In this document: piece by piece, positions 27,819 to 36,456 of the stretch | How the letters are laid out: every line of letters begins with the position of its first letter | How positions within the stretch are numbered: the first letter of the stretch is position 1 | NCBI GenBank assembly: GCA_035263125.1 | Contig: DATFRP010000209.1 | Coordinates: 27,535-91,534, forward strand | From: Gp6-AA40 sp035263125 | GTDB taxonomy: Bacteria > Acidobacteriota > Vicinamibacteria > Vicinamibacterales > UBA2999 | Length of the DNA: 64,000 nt | Direction: 5' to 3' | Program-made: the position numbers and the translations under genes | Notes under the pieces: model-generated | Database searches by the model: none | Told to the model about the DNA's origin: nothing | The model's input: the letters and a program-made list of their open reading frames with translations, nothing else

Positions 27819-28232
27819 ATGGCCAACACACTGCGGCTCGAGATCGTGACACCGGAAGGAACCGTCTACTCCGAGGATGTGCAGATGGTCACGCTGCCGG
27901 CGGTAACCGGGCAGATTGGCATCTATCCACAGCACATCCCGCTCCTGACACTGGCCGTCCCGGGAGAAATGATCGTGCGCAAGGACGGCCGCGAATCGTT
28001 CCTCGCCGTCGGCGAAGGGCTCGTGCAGGTCACAGCCGATCATGTTGCCATCGCGACCACGATGGCGATCCCTTCGGACAAGATCGACGAGGCCAAGGTC
28101 GAGGAAGCCAGGGCACGCGCGGCTGCGCGGCTGGAAGACAAGATCTCCGATGAGGAGGTGGCCGCGGTCAACGCAGCGCTCGCCAATTCCCTCGCGCAAC
28201 TGCACGTCAAACGACGACGGCATCCAAGGTAG
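27819..28232 (+). CDS. atpC: F-type ATP synthase subunit epsilon
   Basis: Protein of 137 aa. The N-terminal beta-sandwich (LRLEIVTPEGTVYSEDVQMVTLPAVTGQIGIYPQHIPLLT) is standard, and the C-terminal helical hairpin (about 88-137) is present, so the inhibitory conformation is possible. It is the last gene of the operon, five bases after beta. Confidence 0.95.
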   Translation: MANTLRLEIVTPEGTVYSEDVQMVTLPAVTGQIGIYPQHIPLLTLAVPGEMIVRKDGRESFLAVGEGLVQVTADHVAIATTMAIPSDKIDEAKVEEARARAAARLEDKISDEEVAAVNAALANSLAQLHVKRRRHPR

Positions 28233-28243
28233 TTCGAGTTGTA

Positions 28244-28263
28244 TCTAGCTTAGCTAAGCTAGA
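28244..28263. promoter_or_regulatory. 20-bp perfect palindrome rich in CTAG
   Basis: TCTAGCTTAGCTAAGCTAGA is its own reverse complement, with two CTAG tetramers, which are usually rare in GC-rich genomes. It lies 12 bases after the atpC stop. It could be a protein-binding palindrome or a 3' hairpin. Confidence 0.4.
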
Positions 28264-28402
28264 GAGCGATTTTCAGATCAATCCGGCTCCCGCCGTTTTG
28301 CCCACCCATGGCGGTTTCGCGCTCCTTCCGCTCGATGCGTCACCCCGTCGACCGGAGCTCAGTTGTGGGTGACATGGCGGCCAGCCCGATCGGCGGCGCG
28401 GC

Positions 28403-28440
28403 CCGCCTTCGCCAAGGCTACGGCGCGTCCACCGTAGCTC
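28403..28440. repeat. CCGTAGC/CTTCGCC-type dispersed repeat
   Basis: Contains GCCTTCGCCAAGGCTACGG followed by CCACCGTAGCTC. The reverse complement matches the stretch at 23938-23961 (CACCGTAGCCTTTGGCGAAGGTGG). It is also related to the hairpin at 30896-30950. Confidence 0.45.
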
Positions 28441-28686
28441 GCACTGTGAATCAGCGCGAGCGGAGGCGGAAAAAAACGCGACTTCGGATCCATCCCGGAA
28501 GCCCACGTTTATCTTTCGAGCTGCTTGAAACGATCTCGCGGTGTGGGCTCCCTTCGTCGCGTTTTTACTGTCTGTGATCGTTCTTTTGGCGCCGAGGACG
28601 AGCGGGGAGACCCGCCGGCAGGACCCGTGAGGCACGACGCGTATCTCGAGCCCAAGTGAGCTCGGGAGAGCCTAGGACGCGCGCTG

Positions 28687-28775
28687 GATCAATCGAAAAG
28701 ACGCTCTCGAGTCCAGCGACAATCCCAACCCCCAGAACGCTTGCCGAGGCGTTCTGTGGGAGTTGGGCATTGATC
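28687..28775. repeat. Nested inverted repeat (structured element)
   Basis: Outer arms are GATCAAT (28687-28693) and ATTGATC (28769-28775). The inner arm CCCAACCCCCAGAACGC (28724-28740) pairs with 28749-28767 with small bulges around an 8-base loop. It lies just past the stop of the - strand DUF4136 gene, so it may act as its 3' end. There is no T-tract. Confidence 0.45.
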
Positions 28776-28793
28776 AGTTCGAGGAGCGCGACT

Positions 28794-29357
28794 TTACTTC
28801 TTTGGAGGCGGAGGCGGATAGTTCTTCAGCAGTTTCGCGACGGCCTTGTCGAGATTCTTCTGCTGCTTCTCGGGTTTGGCCTTCGGATCGAGCGTCTTGC
28901 TGGCCGCACCGCGCCAGACGAGCGCTTTCTGTGCCGGTGCATACATGTCAAGGGCAAGCTGACCGACATAGATCGTCGATGTCTGGCCGGTCGTAATGCC
29001 TCCACCGCCGCCATACCAACCGCCGCCGTACCAGCCCGGACCGTAGCCCCAACCGCTGTCGTACGACGTGTATTCCTTTTCGGTATTCACGGCCGTCTGA
29101 TAGCCCACGAACAAGTCGGCGTTCTCGCCCTCGGTCCGCATGAGCCCCTTCTTCGACAGCTCGGCGTCAACAGAGCTCTTGATCTGTTTGTCGACCAGGT
29201 CACTCACCGGCTGGGCGCCTTTGATCGGAACCCACTTGTACGTTCTAAAAGTTCCGAAGTTCGCCTGCTTGTCGAAGTTGTACCGAACATCCTGGGCAAG
29301 GGCGTTGCTCGTGCCGGCCAGGAACAGCACCAGCGGCAGGACCCACAGTCTCTTCAT
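28794..29357 (-). CDS. DUF4136-domain exported protein
   Basis: Protein of 187 aa from ATG 29357 with a signal peptide (MKRLWVLPLVLFLAGTSNALAQ). The mature part VRYNFDKQANFGTFRTYKWV is the typical start of DUF4136. A Gly/Tyr/Trp-rich stretch follows (WGYGPGWYGGGWYGGGGG, about residues 100-120), then a positively charged tail ending in PPPPPKK. It is probably periplasmic or cell-surface associated; the function is unknown. It is the last gene of the long - strand block. Confidence 0.8.
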   Translation of the reverse strand: MKRLWVLPLVLFLAGTSNALAQDVRYNFDKQANFGTFRTYKWVPIKGAQPVSDLVDKQIKSSVDAELSKKGLMRTEGENADLFVGYQTAVNTEKEYTSYDSGWGYGPGWYGGGWYGGGGGITTGQTSTIYVGQLALDMYAPAQKALVWRGAASKTLDPKAKPEKQQKNLDKAVAKLLKNYPPPPPKK

Positions 29358-29578
29358 GGCTCTTCTCCTTCCCGATCCCATCGCGTGCGCAAATCCATCA
29401 CCCCTGATCTCAGTCATGCATGCCGGCCGATCAGGTTCAGCATTCGCGCCACTCGTGTGCGCGGGCGATGGATCATCTTCAGCACGCGTCGTGCCACCAT
29501 GCCGCACGCACATTCCGCCACGCACTGGTCACACAAAGCACAGATCCTGAGCGACGGGCGTCGTCGACCGCTCACGCT

Positions 29579-29616
29579 CTCCGAGATACCGGAGGCCCCC
29601 CGGCCTGACGGAGCGC
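29579..29616. repeat. Dispersed repeat copy 2 (CTCCRAGATACCGGAG element)
   Basis: Starts CTCCGAGATACCGGAG and ends with CGGAGCGC, like the copy at 11387-11424. It lies a few bases past the stop of the sigma-54 activator gene, inside the 264-base gap before DUF4136; the rest of that gap shows nothing recognisable. Confidence 0.5.
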
Positions 29617-29621
29617 GCACC

Positions 29622-30782
29622 CTACGCGTGCTTTGGCCGCACCAGACCCAGCTTGGCCATGCGCCCTTCGAGTGTCGTGGGTTTCAGTCCCAGCAGCTGC
29701 GCTGCGCCGGCTGCTCCGCGGATGCGCCAGCCGACGATCTCGAGCACGCCGCGGATGTGTTCGCGCTCGACGTCGGTCAGCCTGAGACTGCGCGTCCCTG
29801 AATGGGACGACGGCGACGGCACCGCGATATTCAGCTGCGTGCCCTTCGCCACGATCATCGCGCGCTCGACGACGTTGCGAAGCTCGCGGATGTTGCCGGG
29901 CCATGAGTACTGCTGCAGCGCCGTCATGTCGTCGCGGCCGATCGCATCGATCCGCTTGCCGAACCCATGAGAGAACTCGTCGACGAAGCGCCAGACCAGC
30001 AACGGAATGTCCTCTGCGCGATCGCGAAGCGGCGGCACCTGGATCGGAAAGACATTGAGCCGGTAAAACAGGTCCTCGCGGAAGGCGTCGTCCGCGATCC
30101 GCTTCTCGAGATCGCGATGCGTCGCGGCGATGATGCGGACGTCCACGTGGACGGCCCTCGGGCTGCCGAGGCGCTCGATCTGCCGTTCCTCGAGGACGCG
30201 CAGCAGCTTCACCTGCACGTCGCCAGGAAGATCACCGATCTCGTCGAGGAAGATCGTCGAGCGATCGGCGAGCTCGAACCGCCCGATCTGCCGCGCCAGC
30301 GCGCCCGTGAACGCGCCCTTCTCCCGGCCGAACAGCTCGCTCTCCATCAACGTGCTCGGAATCGCCGAGCAGTTGACGCGGACCATGACGCGGCCCCGCC
30401 GCGCGCTCAACTCGTGAATGTGGGTGGCGATCAGTTCCTTGCCCGTTCCGGTCTCTCCGAGCAGCAGCACCGTGGAATCGGTCGCCGCCACTTGCCCGGC
30501 CTGCTCGAGCACACGTCGGATGGCCGCGCTCTGTCCGATGATGATGCCGGCGCCCAGCCGCTCCTGCACCTCGCGGCGCAGATACAGGTTCTCGGCACGC
30601 AGCCGATCCTGCGGACGCTCGGCGCGCGCAATCGGGCGAGGCACGCTCTCGTCGCGCTCAAGGTTGATTCTTTCGACCTCGACACTCGAGGCCGGTTCGA
30701 CTGCATGGGGTGTGATGAGATCTGCCACAACAACTCTGCTCTGCCTGTTGCAACGAGGGGACCATGGTTCCCTCGTCGGCAT
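29622..30782 (-). CDS. Sigma-54-dependent transcriptional activator lacking a sensor domain
   Basis: Protein of 386 aa. Only about 85 residues, including a short coiled coil (RLRAENLYLRREVQE), precede the AAA+ domain. Walker A is GETGTGKE (109-116), the sigma-54 contact loop GAFTGA is intact (156-161), and Walker B is TIFLDEIGDL. A C-terminal Fis-type helix-turn-helix (GAAGAAQLLGLKPTTLEGRMAKLG) binds enhancers. No GAF, PAS or receiver domain is present. It is most like the core of FhlA/NtrC-type activators. Lying at the end of the carbohydrate operon, it is a candidate regulator of this block. The start could be up to 28 residues further upstream. Confidence 0.85.
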   Translation of the reverse strand: MPTREPWSPRCNRQSRVVVADLITPHAVEPASSVEVERINLERDESVPRPIARAERPQDRLRAENLYLRREVQERLGAGIIIGQSAAIRRVLEQAGQVAATDSTVLLLGETGTGKELIATHIHELSARRGRVMVRVNCSAIPSTLMESELFGREKGAFTGALARQIGRFELADRSTIFLDEIGDLPGDVQVKLLRVLEERQIERLGSPRAVHVDVRIIAATHRDLEKRIADDAFREDLFYRLNVFPIQVPPLRDRAEDIPLLVWRFVDEFSHGFGKRIDAIGRDDMTALQQYSWPGNIRELRNVVERAMIVAKGTQLNIAVPSPSSHSGTRSLRLTDVEREHIRGVLEIVGWRIRGAAGAAQLLGLKPTTLEGRMAKLGLVRPKHA

Positions 30783-30895
30783 CAGTCCGCAGAACTTGCT
30801 GATGCAATGCTTTGGGGTGACACCCGCGCGACCGCTCGCGAGCCTGTGGCGGGCGCTCCGCGACATGTCGCGGGATGGTCTAGGAGTTTTCGTAG

Positions 30896-30950
30896 GGGCC
30901 GGCTTTCTTCGCCACCGTAGCTCGGAACGAGCGACGGCGGTAGCCGGCCC
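30896..30950. repeat. Long intergenic hairpin after the RpiB-Tal-Pgi gene
   Basis: Outer 9-bp perfect stem GGGCCGGCT/AGCCGGCCC, inner stem CCGTAGCTCG/CGAGCGACGG with one mismatch around GAA. It begins 12 bases past the stop of the fusion gene. It may attenuate transcription between the operon and the regulator. It shares CGCCACCGTAGC with other intergenic elements here. Confidence 0.6.
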
Positions 30951-30961
30951 TGAGGAACGCT

Positions 30962-33900
30962 CTACGAGAGCGCTGAGGTGATTGCCTTGTTCAGCGTTCG
31001 CAACCCTGCAGCGACGTCGTGGCCGAGATGCACTCGGAGCGCCCGACGATCGCGATCGATGAGCACCTGGAAATCGCCACGCGCTTGAGCCGCCTTGACG
31101 ACACCAAACGTGTACTTGCGTCCAGGGATCGGCACATCATCCGCATCGTCGCACGTGATCTGCAGGAACACGCCGGAGTTCGGCCCGCCTTTGTACGCCT
31201 GCCCGGTCGAGTGCAGAAAACGCGGTCCGAACTCCAGACACGTCGCGCACCGTGTCGCGTCACGAACAGCATGCCGCATCGTCTGCAAGGCCTGCTCGTG
31301 TGCCGCGTTCATCTCGAGATACGCGAGGATCGCGAAGTAGTCGCCCGCGCCGAGGCGGTTGACATGGACCTTCAGATACGCCGCCAGCGTCGGACGGCCG
31401 CTCTTCGCCTTCGCCAACGCGACCGCGTTCTTCTCATCGGTGAACAGCGTGATCCCCTCTTCACTGAAGATCGGCACTTCCGCGGGAAGTGAGCCGCGCT
31501 TCTCGTATTCATCCGTCAGCTTTCGCGTCGCGGTCTTGCTGGCTTCCACGTCCGGCTGATCGAACGGATGAATGCCGAGGATCGAGCCGGCTACGGCTGT
31601 TGCCATCTCCCACCGGAAGAACTCTTCTCCGAGGTCGTACTGATCGTCGAGCACGACCCGCACGACTGGTTGCCCCGCTTTCTCGAGTGCGTCGATTGCC
31701 TTGTCCTGCGTTTTGTCGGGGGCCGACTTCAATCTGAGATAGACGAAGACGCGATCATCGCCATAGACAGCCGGCTTGCCGAGCGCTTCCCTGTCGATCG
31801 GGATGAGTCCCTTGCCTTCCTTCCCGGTCGACTCGGCGAGGAGCTGCTCGAGCCACGCACCAAGGCTCGCAATGCCCGGCGACGTCACGATCGTGACTTT
31901 GTCGCGATGGTGCTGACCGGCGACACCAAGAATCGCGCCGAGCACGACACCCGGGTTGTGCTCGACCGGCACCGTCGGCATGCACGCGCAGACCATCTCC
32001 TCGGTCCGATCGAGCAGCTTGGGGACGTCGACGCCCATGATGGCTGCGGGAACGAGCCCGAAGTCGGAGAGGACCGAGTAGCGTCCGCCGATGCTCGGCC
32101 ACCCATGGAAGACGTGTCGAAAGCCGTCGGCCTCGGCGACGTGCTGCATCTGCGAGCCGGGATCGGTGATCGCGATGAACTGACTGCCCGCTCGTTCGCC
32201 GCCGACCAGGTGCGAGACGCGATCGAAGAAGTACTGCTTGAAGATGTTGGGCTCGAGCGTGGAGCCCGACTTGCTCGACACGATGAAGAGCGTGTGCTTC
32301 ATGTCGATGCGGCGCTCGAACGCCCTGACCTGCGCGGGATCGGTCGAATCGAGCACGAGGAGCTCAGGGAATCCGGTGATGGTGCCGAACGTGCGCTGAA
32401 TCACTTCAGGACCAAGGCTCGATCCACCCATACCCAACAGCAGCACGTGCGAGAAGCCGGCGTTCTTCGCGACGTTCGTGACCTCGGCGAGGCGCTGGCT
32501 GTGCGCGAGCTGGTCGTTGGTGATGCCCAGCCACCCGAGCCACTGCGCTTCGTCCTTCCCGGTCCACAGCGACGCATCGCGGGCCCAGAGCCGTCTGACC
32601 TTGCTGTCCGCGCGCCACTCGCCCAGCGTGGCCTTCACACCGTTGAACAGTTCCTCGGGGAGGGCGTGCGTCAGACGATTGATGCGTCCTGCTCCGGGCT
32701 GGCGGCTCTGCGTCTCGACCGCCTTCAGCAGCTTCTCGAACGCCGTCGAGAACAGCTGCACGCCTTCTTCGGTCAGCTTGTCCGTGACTTCCTTGAGCGA
32801 GATCCCCGCATCGGCGAGCGCCGTCATCGTGCCACGCGCTGCGTCGACGTCTTCCGTGAGGCTGGCGCGCGGGCGCCCGTGATCGCGAAACGCGTCCAGG
32901 GTCGCGGGAGGGATGGTGTTGATCGTGTCCGGCCCGATCAGATCCTCGACGTAGAGCACATCGCGATACTTCGGGTTCTTCGTTCCAGTACTGGCCCAGA
33001 GCAACCGTTGGGTCTGCGCCCCCCGGCCCGACAGCGCGTGCCATCGTGCACCGCCGAACAAGTCGAGGTAGCGCTGATATGCGAGCTTCGCGTTGGCGAT
33101 CGCCACTTTCCCGACCAGCGCGCGCAGAGCTGTCTGCTCTCGCGCTTCGCGCGTCTTCTCGAGACGTGCCGACAGGATCTGGTCGATCGCCGTATCGATT
33201 CGACTGACGAAGAAGCTGGCCACGCTGGCCACGCCGCTCACGTCGCCGCCACCCGCGGCGCGCGACTCGAGCCCCGTGATGTACGCATCCGCCACCTGTT
33301 CGTAGATGTCCTGTGCAAACAGGAGCGTGACGTTGACGTTGATCCCTTCACTCGTCAACGTCCTGATCGCGGGAATGCCCTCGGGCGTAGCGGGGACTTT
33401 GATCATCACGTTCTCGCGTCCCACCTGACGCCAGAGACGTCTCGCCTCGTCCACCGTGCCTGCGGTGTCGTGCGCCAGCAGCGGCGACACCTCGAGGCTG
33501 ACGTATCCATCGCGCTTCGCTGTCTGCGCGTACACCGGACTCAGCGCATCGGCCGCATCCTGAATGTCGCGTACGGCGAGCGTCTCGTACAGCGCCTTCG
33601 GATCCAGCTTCCGCGCTTCGCGTGACTCGAGCAGATCGGAATAGTCGGAACTCCCGGTGATCGCCTTTTCGAAAATCGTCGGATTGGACGTGACGCCGCG
33701 CAGCCCGTCTTCGGTGATCAAGCGGCGCAGCTCGCCGCTGGTGATGAGGCTGCGGCGGATGTAATCGAGCCACACCGATTGTCCGAACACCTGCAGGGCG
33801 CGCACGGGGTTCTCGAGCGCGGTCACCTTGGCGAGACGTCGCAGATGGCGTTCCTCGCCATTGAAGTGCGCGCCCAGGAATGCCGTGATCAGCTCGCGCG

Positions 33901-34249
33901 CGAGCTCGACGCCGACGACGCGCCCGCCGAGGACGAGGACGTTCATGCCATCGTGCTCCACGCCCTGGTGCGCCGAATACGTGTCGTGACACAGGCAGGC
34001 ACGAACCCCGGGAATTCTGTTGGCCGCGATCGACACGCCGACGCCGCTCCCGCAGAGAATGATTCCGCGCTCCACCCGCTCGTCGCGCAGCGCGGCGCCC
34101 ACGGCTTCGGCGTAGTCGGGATAGTCGACGGGTTCGGTGCTGAAGGTACCGACGTCGAGCACCTCGTCGTGATGCTCCTCGATCAGAAAGGCGCGCACGG
34201 CTTCCTTCAACTCGAATCCGGCGTGATCAGAACCTATCGCGACGCGCAT
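30962..34249 (-). CDS. Trifunctional fusion: ribose-5-phosphate isomerase B - transaldolase - glucose-6-phosphate isomerase
   Basis: A single 1095 aa frame from ATG 34249, two bases after the transketolase stop. Residues 1-148 are a complete RpiB (GSDHAG near the start, active Cys in ILCGSGVGVSIAANR, NVLVLGGRVVG). Residues about 149-520 are transaldolase (GVTSNPTIFEKAI; Schiff-base Lys284 in VMIKVPAT). Residues about 525-1095 are phosphoglucose isomerase (GMGGSSLGPEVIQ, SKSGSTLEPN). Tal-Pgi fusions are known; the N-terminal RpiB is an added unit. It would interconvert Ru5P/R5P, run the S7P+GAP/E4P+F6P exchange and convert G6P to F6P. No stop or frameshift separates the domains. Confidence 0.93.
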   Translation of the reverse strand: MRVAIGSDHAGFELKEAVRAFLIEEHHDEVLDVGTFSTEPVDYPDYAEAVGAALRDERVERGIILCGSGVGVSIAANRIPGVRACLCHDTYSAHQGVEHDGMNVLVLGGRVVGVELARELITAFLGAHFNGEERHLRRLAKVTALENPVRALQVFGQSVWLDYIRRSLITSGELRRLITEDGLRGVTSNPTIFEKAITGSSDYSDLLESREARKLDPKALYETLAVRDIQDAADALSPVYAQTAKRDGYVSLEVSPLLAHDTAGTVDEARRLWRQVGRENVMIKVPATPEGIPAIRTLTSEGINVNVTLLFAQDIYEQVADAYITGLESRAAGGGDVSGVASVASFFVSRIDTAIDQILSARLEKTREAREQTALRALVGKVAIANAKLAYQRYLDLFGGARWHALSGRGAQTQRLLWASTGTKNPKYRDVLYVEDLIGPDTINTIPPATLDAFRDHGRPRASLTEDVDAARGTMTALADAGISLKEVTDKLTEEGVQLFSTAFEKLLKAVETQSRQPGAGRINRLTHALPEELFNGVKATLGEWRADSKVRRLWARDASLWTGKDEAQWLGWLGITNDQLAHSQRLAEVTNVAKNAGFSHVLLLGMGGSSLGPEVIQRTFGTITGFPELLVLDSTDPAQVRAFERRIDMKHTLFIVSSKSGSTLEPNIFKQYFFDRVSHLVGGERAGSQFIAITDPGSQMQHVAEADGFRHVFHGWPSIGGRYSVLSDFGLVPAAIMGVDVPKLLDRTEEMVCACMPTVPVEHNPGVVLGAILGVAGQHHRDKVTIVTSPGIASLGAWLEQLLAESTGKEGKGLIPIDREALGKPAVYGDDRVFVYLRLKSAPDKTQDKAIDALEKAGQPVVRVVLDDQYDLGEEFFRWEMATAVAGSILGIHPFDQPDVEASKTATRKLTDEYEKRGSLPAEVPIFSEEGITLFTDEKNAVALAKAKSGRPTLAAYLKVHVNRLGAGDYFAILAYLEMNAAHEQALQTMRHAVRDATRCATCLEFGPRFLHSTGQAYKGGPNSGVFLQITCDDADDVPIPGRKYTFGVVKAAQARGDFQVLIDRDRRALRVHLGHDVAAGLRTLNKAITSALS

Positions 34250-34251
34250 GG

Positions 34252-36369
34252 TTACCTCGCTTTGGCGATCTGCTGCCTGGCGGCCTGGATGACGTTCTCC
34301 ACGGTGAATCCGAACTTCTTCTGGAGCTCCTTGAGCGGTGCGGACGCGCCGAAGGTCTCCATGCCGATGCTCTGTCCGTCGCGGCCGACATACCTCGCCC
34401 ACCCGAGCGTCGACGCTTTTTCGACCGACACGCGGGCGCGCACCGACTCCGGCAGGACCTGCTCGCGATACTCGGGGTGTTCGCGGCAATAGTGCTCGAA
34501 CACTTCCCATGACGGCATGCTGACCACACGGGCCTTGATGCCCTCGCGTGTGAGCTGTTCGTACGCTTCGAGGCAGAGCGACACTTCGCTGCCGGTGGCG
34601 AGCAGAAGCACGTCGGGTCTCGCCGGCGCTGCATCCGCGAGCACGTAGGCGCCACGCTGCACGCCGTCGGCGGCCGCGTATTTCTTGCGGTCCAGCGTCG
34701 GCACGGCCTGTCGCGTCAGGATGAGCGCGACCGGCTCGTGACGGAAGCGCATGATCACGCGCCAGGCTTCGACGGTCTCATTGGCGTCCGCCGGCCGCAG
34801 CGTGATGAGTCCCGGAATCGCGCGGAGCGACGCGAGATGTTCCACCGGCTGATGCGTCGGCCCGTCCTCACCGACCCCGATCGAATCGTGCGTGAAGATG
34901 TGAATGACCGGGATCTCCATCAACGCACTCAGTCGAATCGCCGGGCGACCGTAGTCGCTGAAGATCAGGAACCCTGAACCGAACGGCCGAAGCTTCGACA
35001 GCGACAACCCGTTGAGCACGGCGGCCATCGCGTGCTCGCGAATCCCGAAATGGATATTTCGTCCGGATGGATTGTCGGCACCGAGATCCCCTGCGCCATC
35101 GAAGGTGAGACGCGTCTTGGTCGACGGTGCGAGATCTGCCGATCCACCGACGAGCCAGGGCACACGCTCACCGAGCGCGTTGAGCACCTTTCCCGATGCA
35201 TCCCGAGTGGCCACACCCTTGGCATCTGCAGGAAACGTGGGTAGGCCTGCGTCCCAGTTGTCTGGCAATTCGCGTCGCAGCATGCGGTACCCGTTGTCCG
35301 CGAGCTCGGGATATTGCTTGGCGTATGCATCGAAACTCGCCAGCCACTCGTCGCGCAGCGCGCGACCGCGCGCCCCGATGCCGGCCTGGAAGTGTTCGTA
35401 CACACCATCGGGCACGAGGAACTTCGCCCCTTCCGGCCATCCGTACCGTCGCTTCGTGAGCGCGACCTCGTCCTCGCCCAGCGGTTCGCCGTGCGCGGCG
35501 CTGGTGTCCTGCTTGTTCGGCGCCCCGTACGCGATGTGACTGTCGACGATGATCAGCGTCGGGCGATCGACCGTGACCTTGAACGTCGCGAACGCACGCT
35601 CGAGCATCTCGAGGTCGTTTGCGTCGGCGACCCTCGTGACATTCCAGCCGTAGCCGATGAACCGCGTGGCCACGTCGTCGCTGGTCGCAAGCGCGGTGTT
35701 CCCTTCGATGGAGATGTGATTGTTGTCGTAAATCCAGCAGAGGTTGTCGAGTCTGAGATGCCCAGCGAGCGACGCCGCTTCGTTGGAGATCCCTTCCATC
35801 AGGCAGCCGTCACCGCACAGCGCGTAGACGTCGTAGTCGAAGAGATCGAAACCCGGACGATTGAAGTACCCGGCGAGCCAGCGGGCGGCGATCGCCATGC
35901 CGACGCTCGTCGCCAGCCCCTGCCCGAGCGGCCCGGTCGTCGTTTCGACGCCCGACGTCCAGCGGTACTCGGGGTGCCCGGGACATCGGCTGTCAAGCTG
36001 CCGAAACTGCTTGATGTCGTCGAGCGAGACCGACGCGTGCCCGAGCGTCTCGTATTTGGGGTTGACCGCTTTGACGCCCGTGAGATGCAGCATGCTGTAC
36101 AACAGCATCGATGCGTGGCCAACCGACAACACGAAGCGGTCGCGATTCGGCCAGATCGGATGGTCGGGATCGAAGCGCAGGAAGCGCTGCCACAGGCAAT
36201 AGACGACGGGCGCCAGCGCCATCGGCGTGCCAGGGTGCCCCGACTTCGCCGCCTGCACCGCATCCATCGACAGCGTGCGGATGGTGTTGATACACAACTG
36301 GTCGATCGCTTGCGTCGTCGACCCGCTGGCACGGCTCACAGCGACGGCTGAGGCGTTGGTCGTACTCAT
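34252..36369 (-). CDS. tkt: Transketolase
   Basis: Protein of 705 aa, thiamine-diphosphate enzyme moving two-carbon units between sugar phosphates. Substrate and cofactor motifs are GHPGTPMALAP, GDGCLMEGISNEAASLAGH and the C-terminal half IFTHDSIGVGEDGPTHQPVEHL. The start is at 36369 (MSTTNAS); an upstream frame extension lies in the heptad palindrome and was rejected. It is placed between phosphoketolase and the RpiB-Tal-Pgi fusion in one operon, giving the full non-oxidative pentose phosphate rearrangement apart from ribulose-phosphate epimerase. Confidence 0.95.
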   Translation of the reverse strand: MSTTNASAVAVSRASGSTTQAIDQLCINTIRTLSMDAVQAAKSGHPGTPMALAPVVYCLWQRFLRFDPDHPIWPNRDRFVLSVGHASMLLYSMLHLTGVKAVNPKYETLGHASVSLDDIKQFRQLDSRCPGHPEYRWTSGVETTTGPLGQGLATSVGMAIAARWLAGYFNRPGFDLFDYDVYALCGDGCLMEGISNEAASLAGHLRLDNLCWIYDNNHISIEGNTALATSDDVATRFIGYGWNVTRVADANDLEMLERAFATFKVTVDRPTLIIVDSHIAYGAPNKQDTSAAHGEPLGEDEVALTKRRYGWPEGAKFLVPDGVYEHFQAGIGARGRALRDEWLASFDAYAKQYPELADNGYRMLRRELPDNWDAGLPTFPADAKGVATRDASGKVLNALGERVPWLVGGSADLAPSTKTRLTFDGAGDLGADNPSGRNIHFGIREHAMAAVLNGLSLSKLRPFGSGFLIFSDYGRPAIRLSALMEIPVIHIFTHDSIGVGEDGPTHQPVEHLASLRAIPGLITLRPADANETVEAWRVIMRFRHEPVALILTRQAVPTLDRKKYAAADGVQRGAYVLADAAPARPDVLLLATGSEVSLCLEAYEQLTREGIKARVVSMPSWEVFEHYCREHPEYREQVLPESVRARVSVEKASTLGWARYVGRDGQSIGMETFGASAPLKELQKKFGFTVENVIQAARQQIAKAR

Positions 36370-36384
36370 TGGTAGTGATCCTGT

Positions 36385-36454
36385 AGGCCCCAGGGCCCAG
36401 GCCTCAGGGCCCAGGGGCAAAGGACTGAGGCCTGGGGCCTGGGCCCTGAGGCCT
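36385..36454. repeat. Heptad repeat arranged as a long palindrome
   Basis: Left units AGGCCCC, AGGGCCC, AGGCCTC, AGGGCCC from 36385; right units GAGGCCT, GGGGCCT, GGGCCCT, GAGGCCT at 36427-36454. The 17-base segment 36399-36415 is a perfect inverted repeat of 36438-36454, with a 22-base loop. It lies within the operon between phosphoketolase and transketolase. The same unit set occurs at 61967-62039. Confidence 0.85.
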
Positions 36455-36456
36455 TG

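Larger units (their letters stand above)
28233..28793. other. 561-base convergent intergenic region with palindrome and repeat elements
   Basis: Lies between atpC and the convergent DUF4136 gene. It contains a 20-bp perfect palindrome (28244-28263), a CCGTAGC-type repeat (28403-28440) and a nested inverted repeat (28687-28775). Open frames on either strand show no protein-like features and are judged spurious. Confidence 0.6.

Noticed and set aside
28308..28577. Possible small proteins in the 28.2-28.8 kb gap
   Set aside because: Both strands give short basic peptides that follow the repeat elements; no start signal or family features were found.
31568..33625. 685-codon + strand frame opposite the RpiB-Tal-Pgi gene
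   Set aside because: It is an antisense frame produced by GC-rich codon bias; the opposite strand has all catalytic motifs of the three enzymes.
36385..36454. Interpreting the heptad palindromes as transposon ends or CRISPR repeats
   Set aside because: There is no transposase, no target duplication, no spacer pattern, and the units vary in sequence while keeping a 7-base step.
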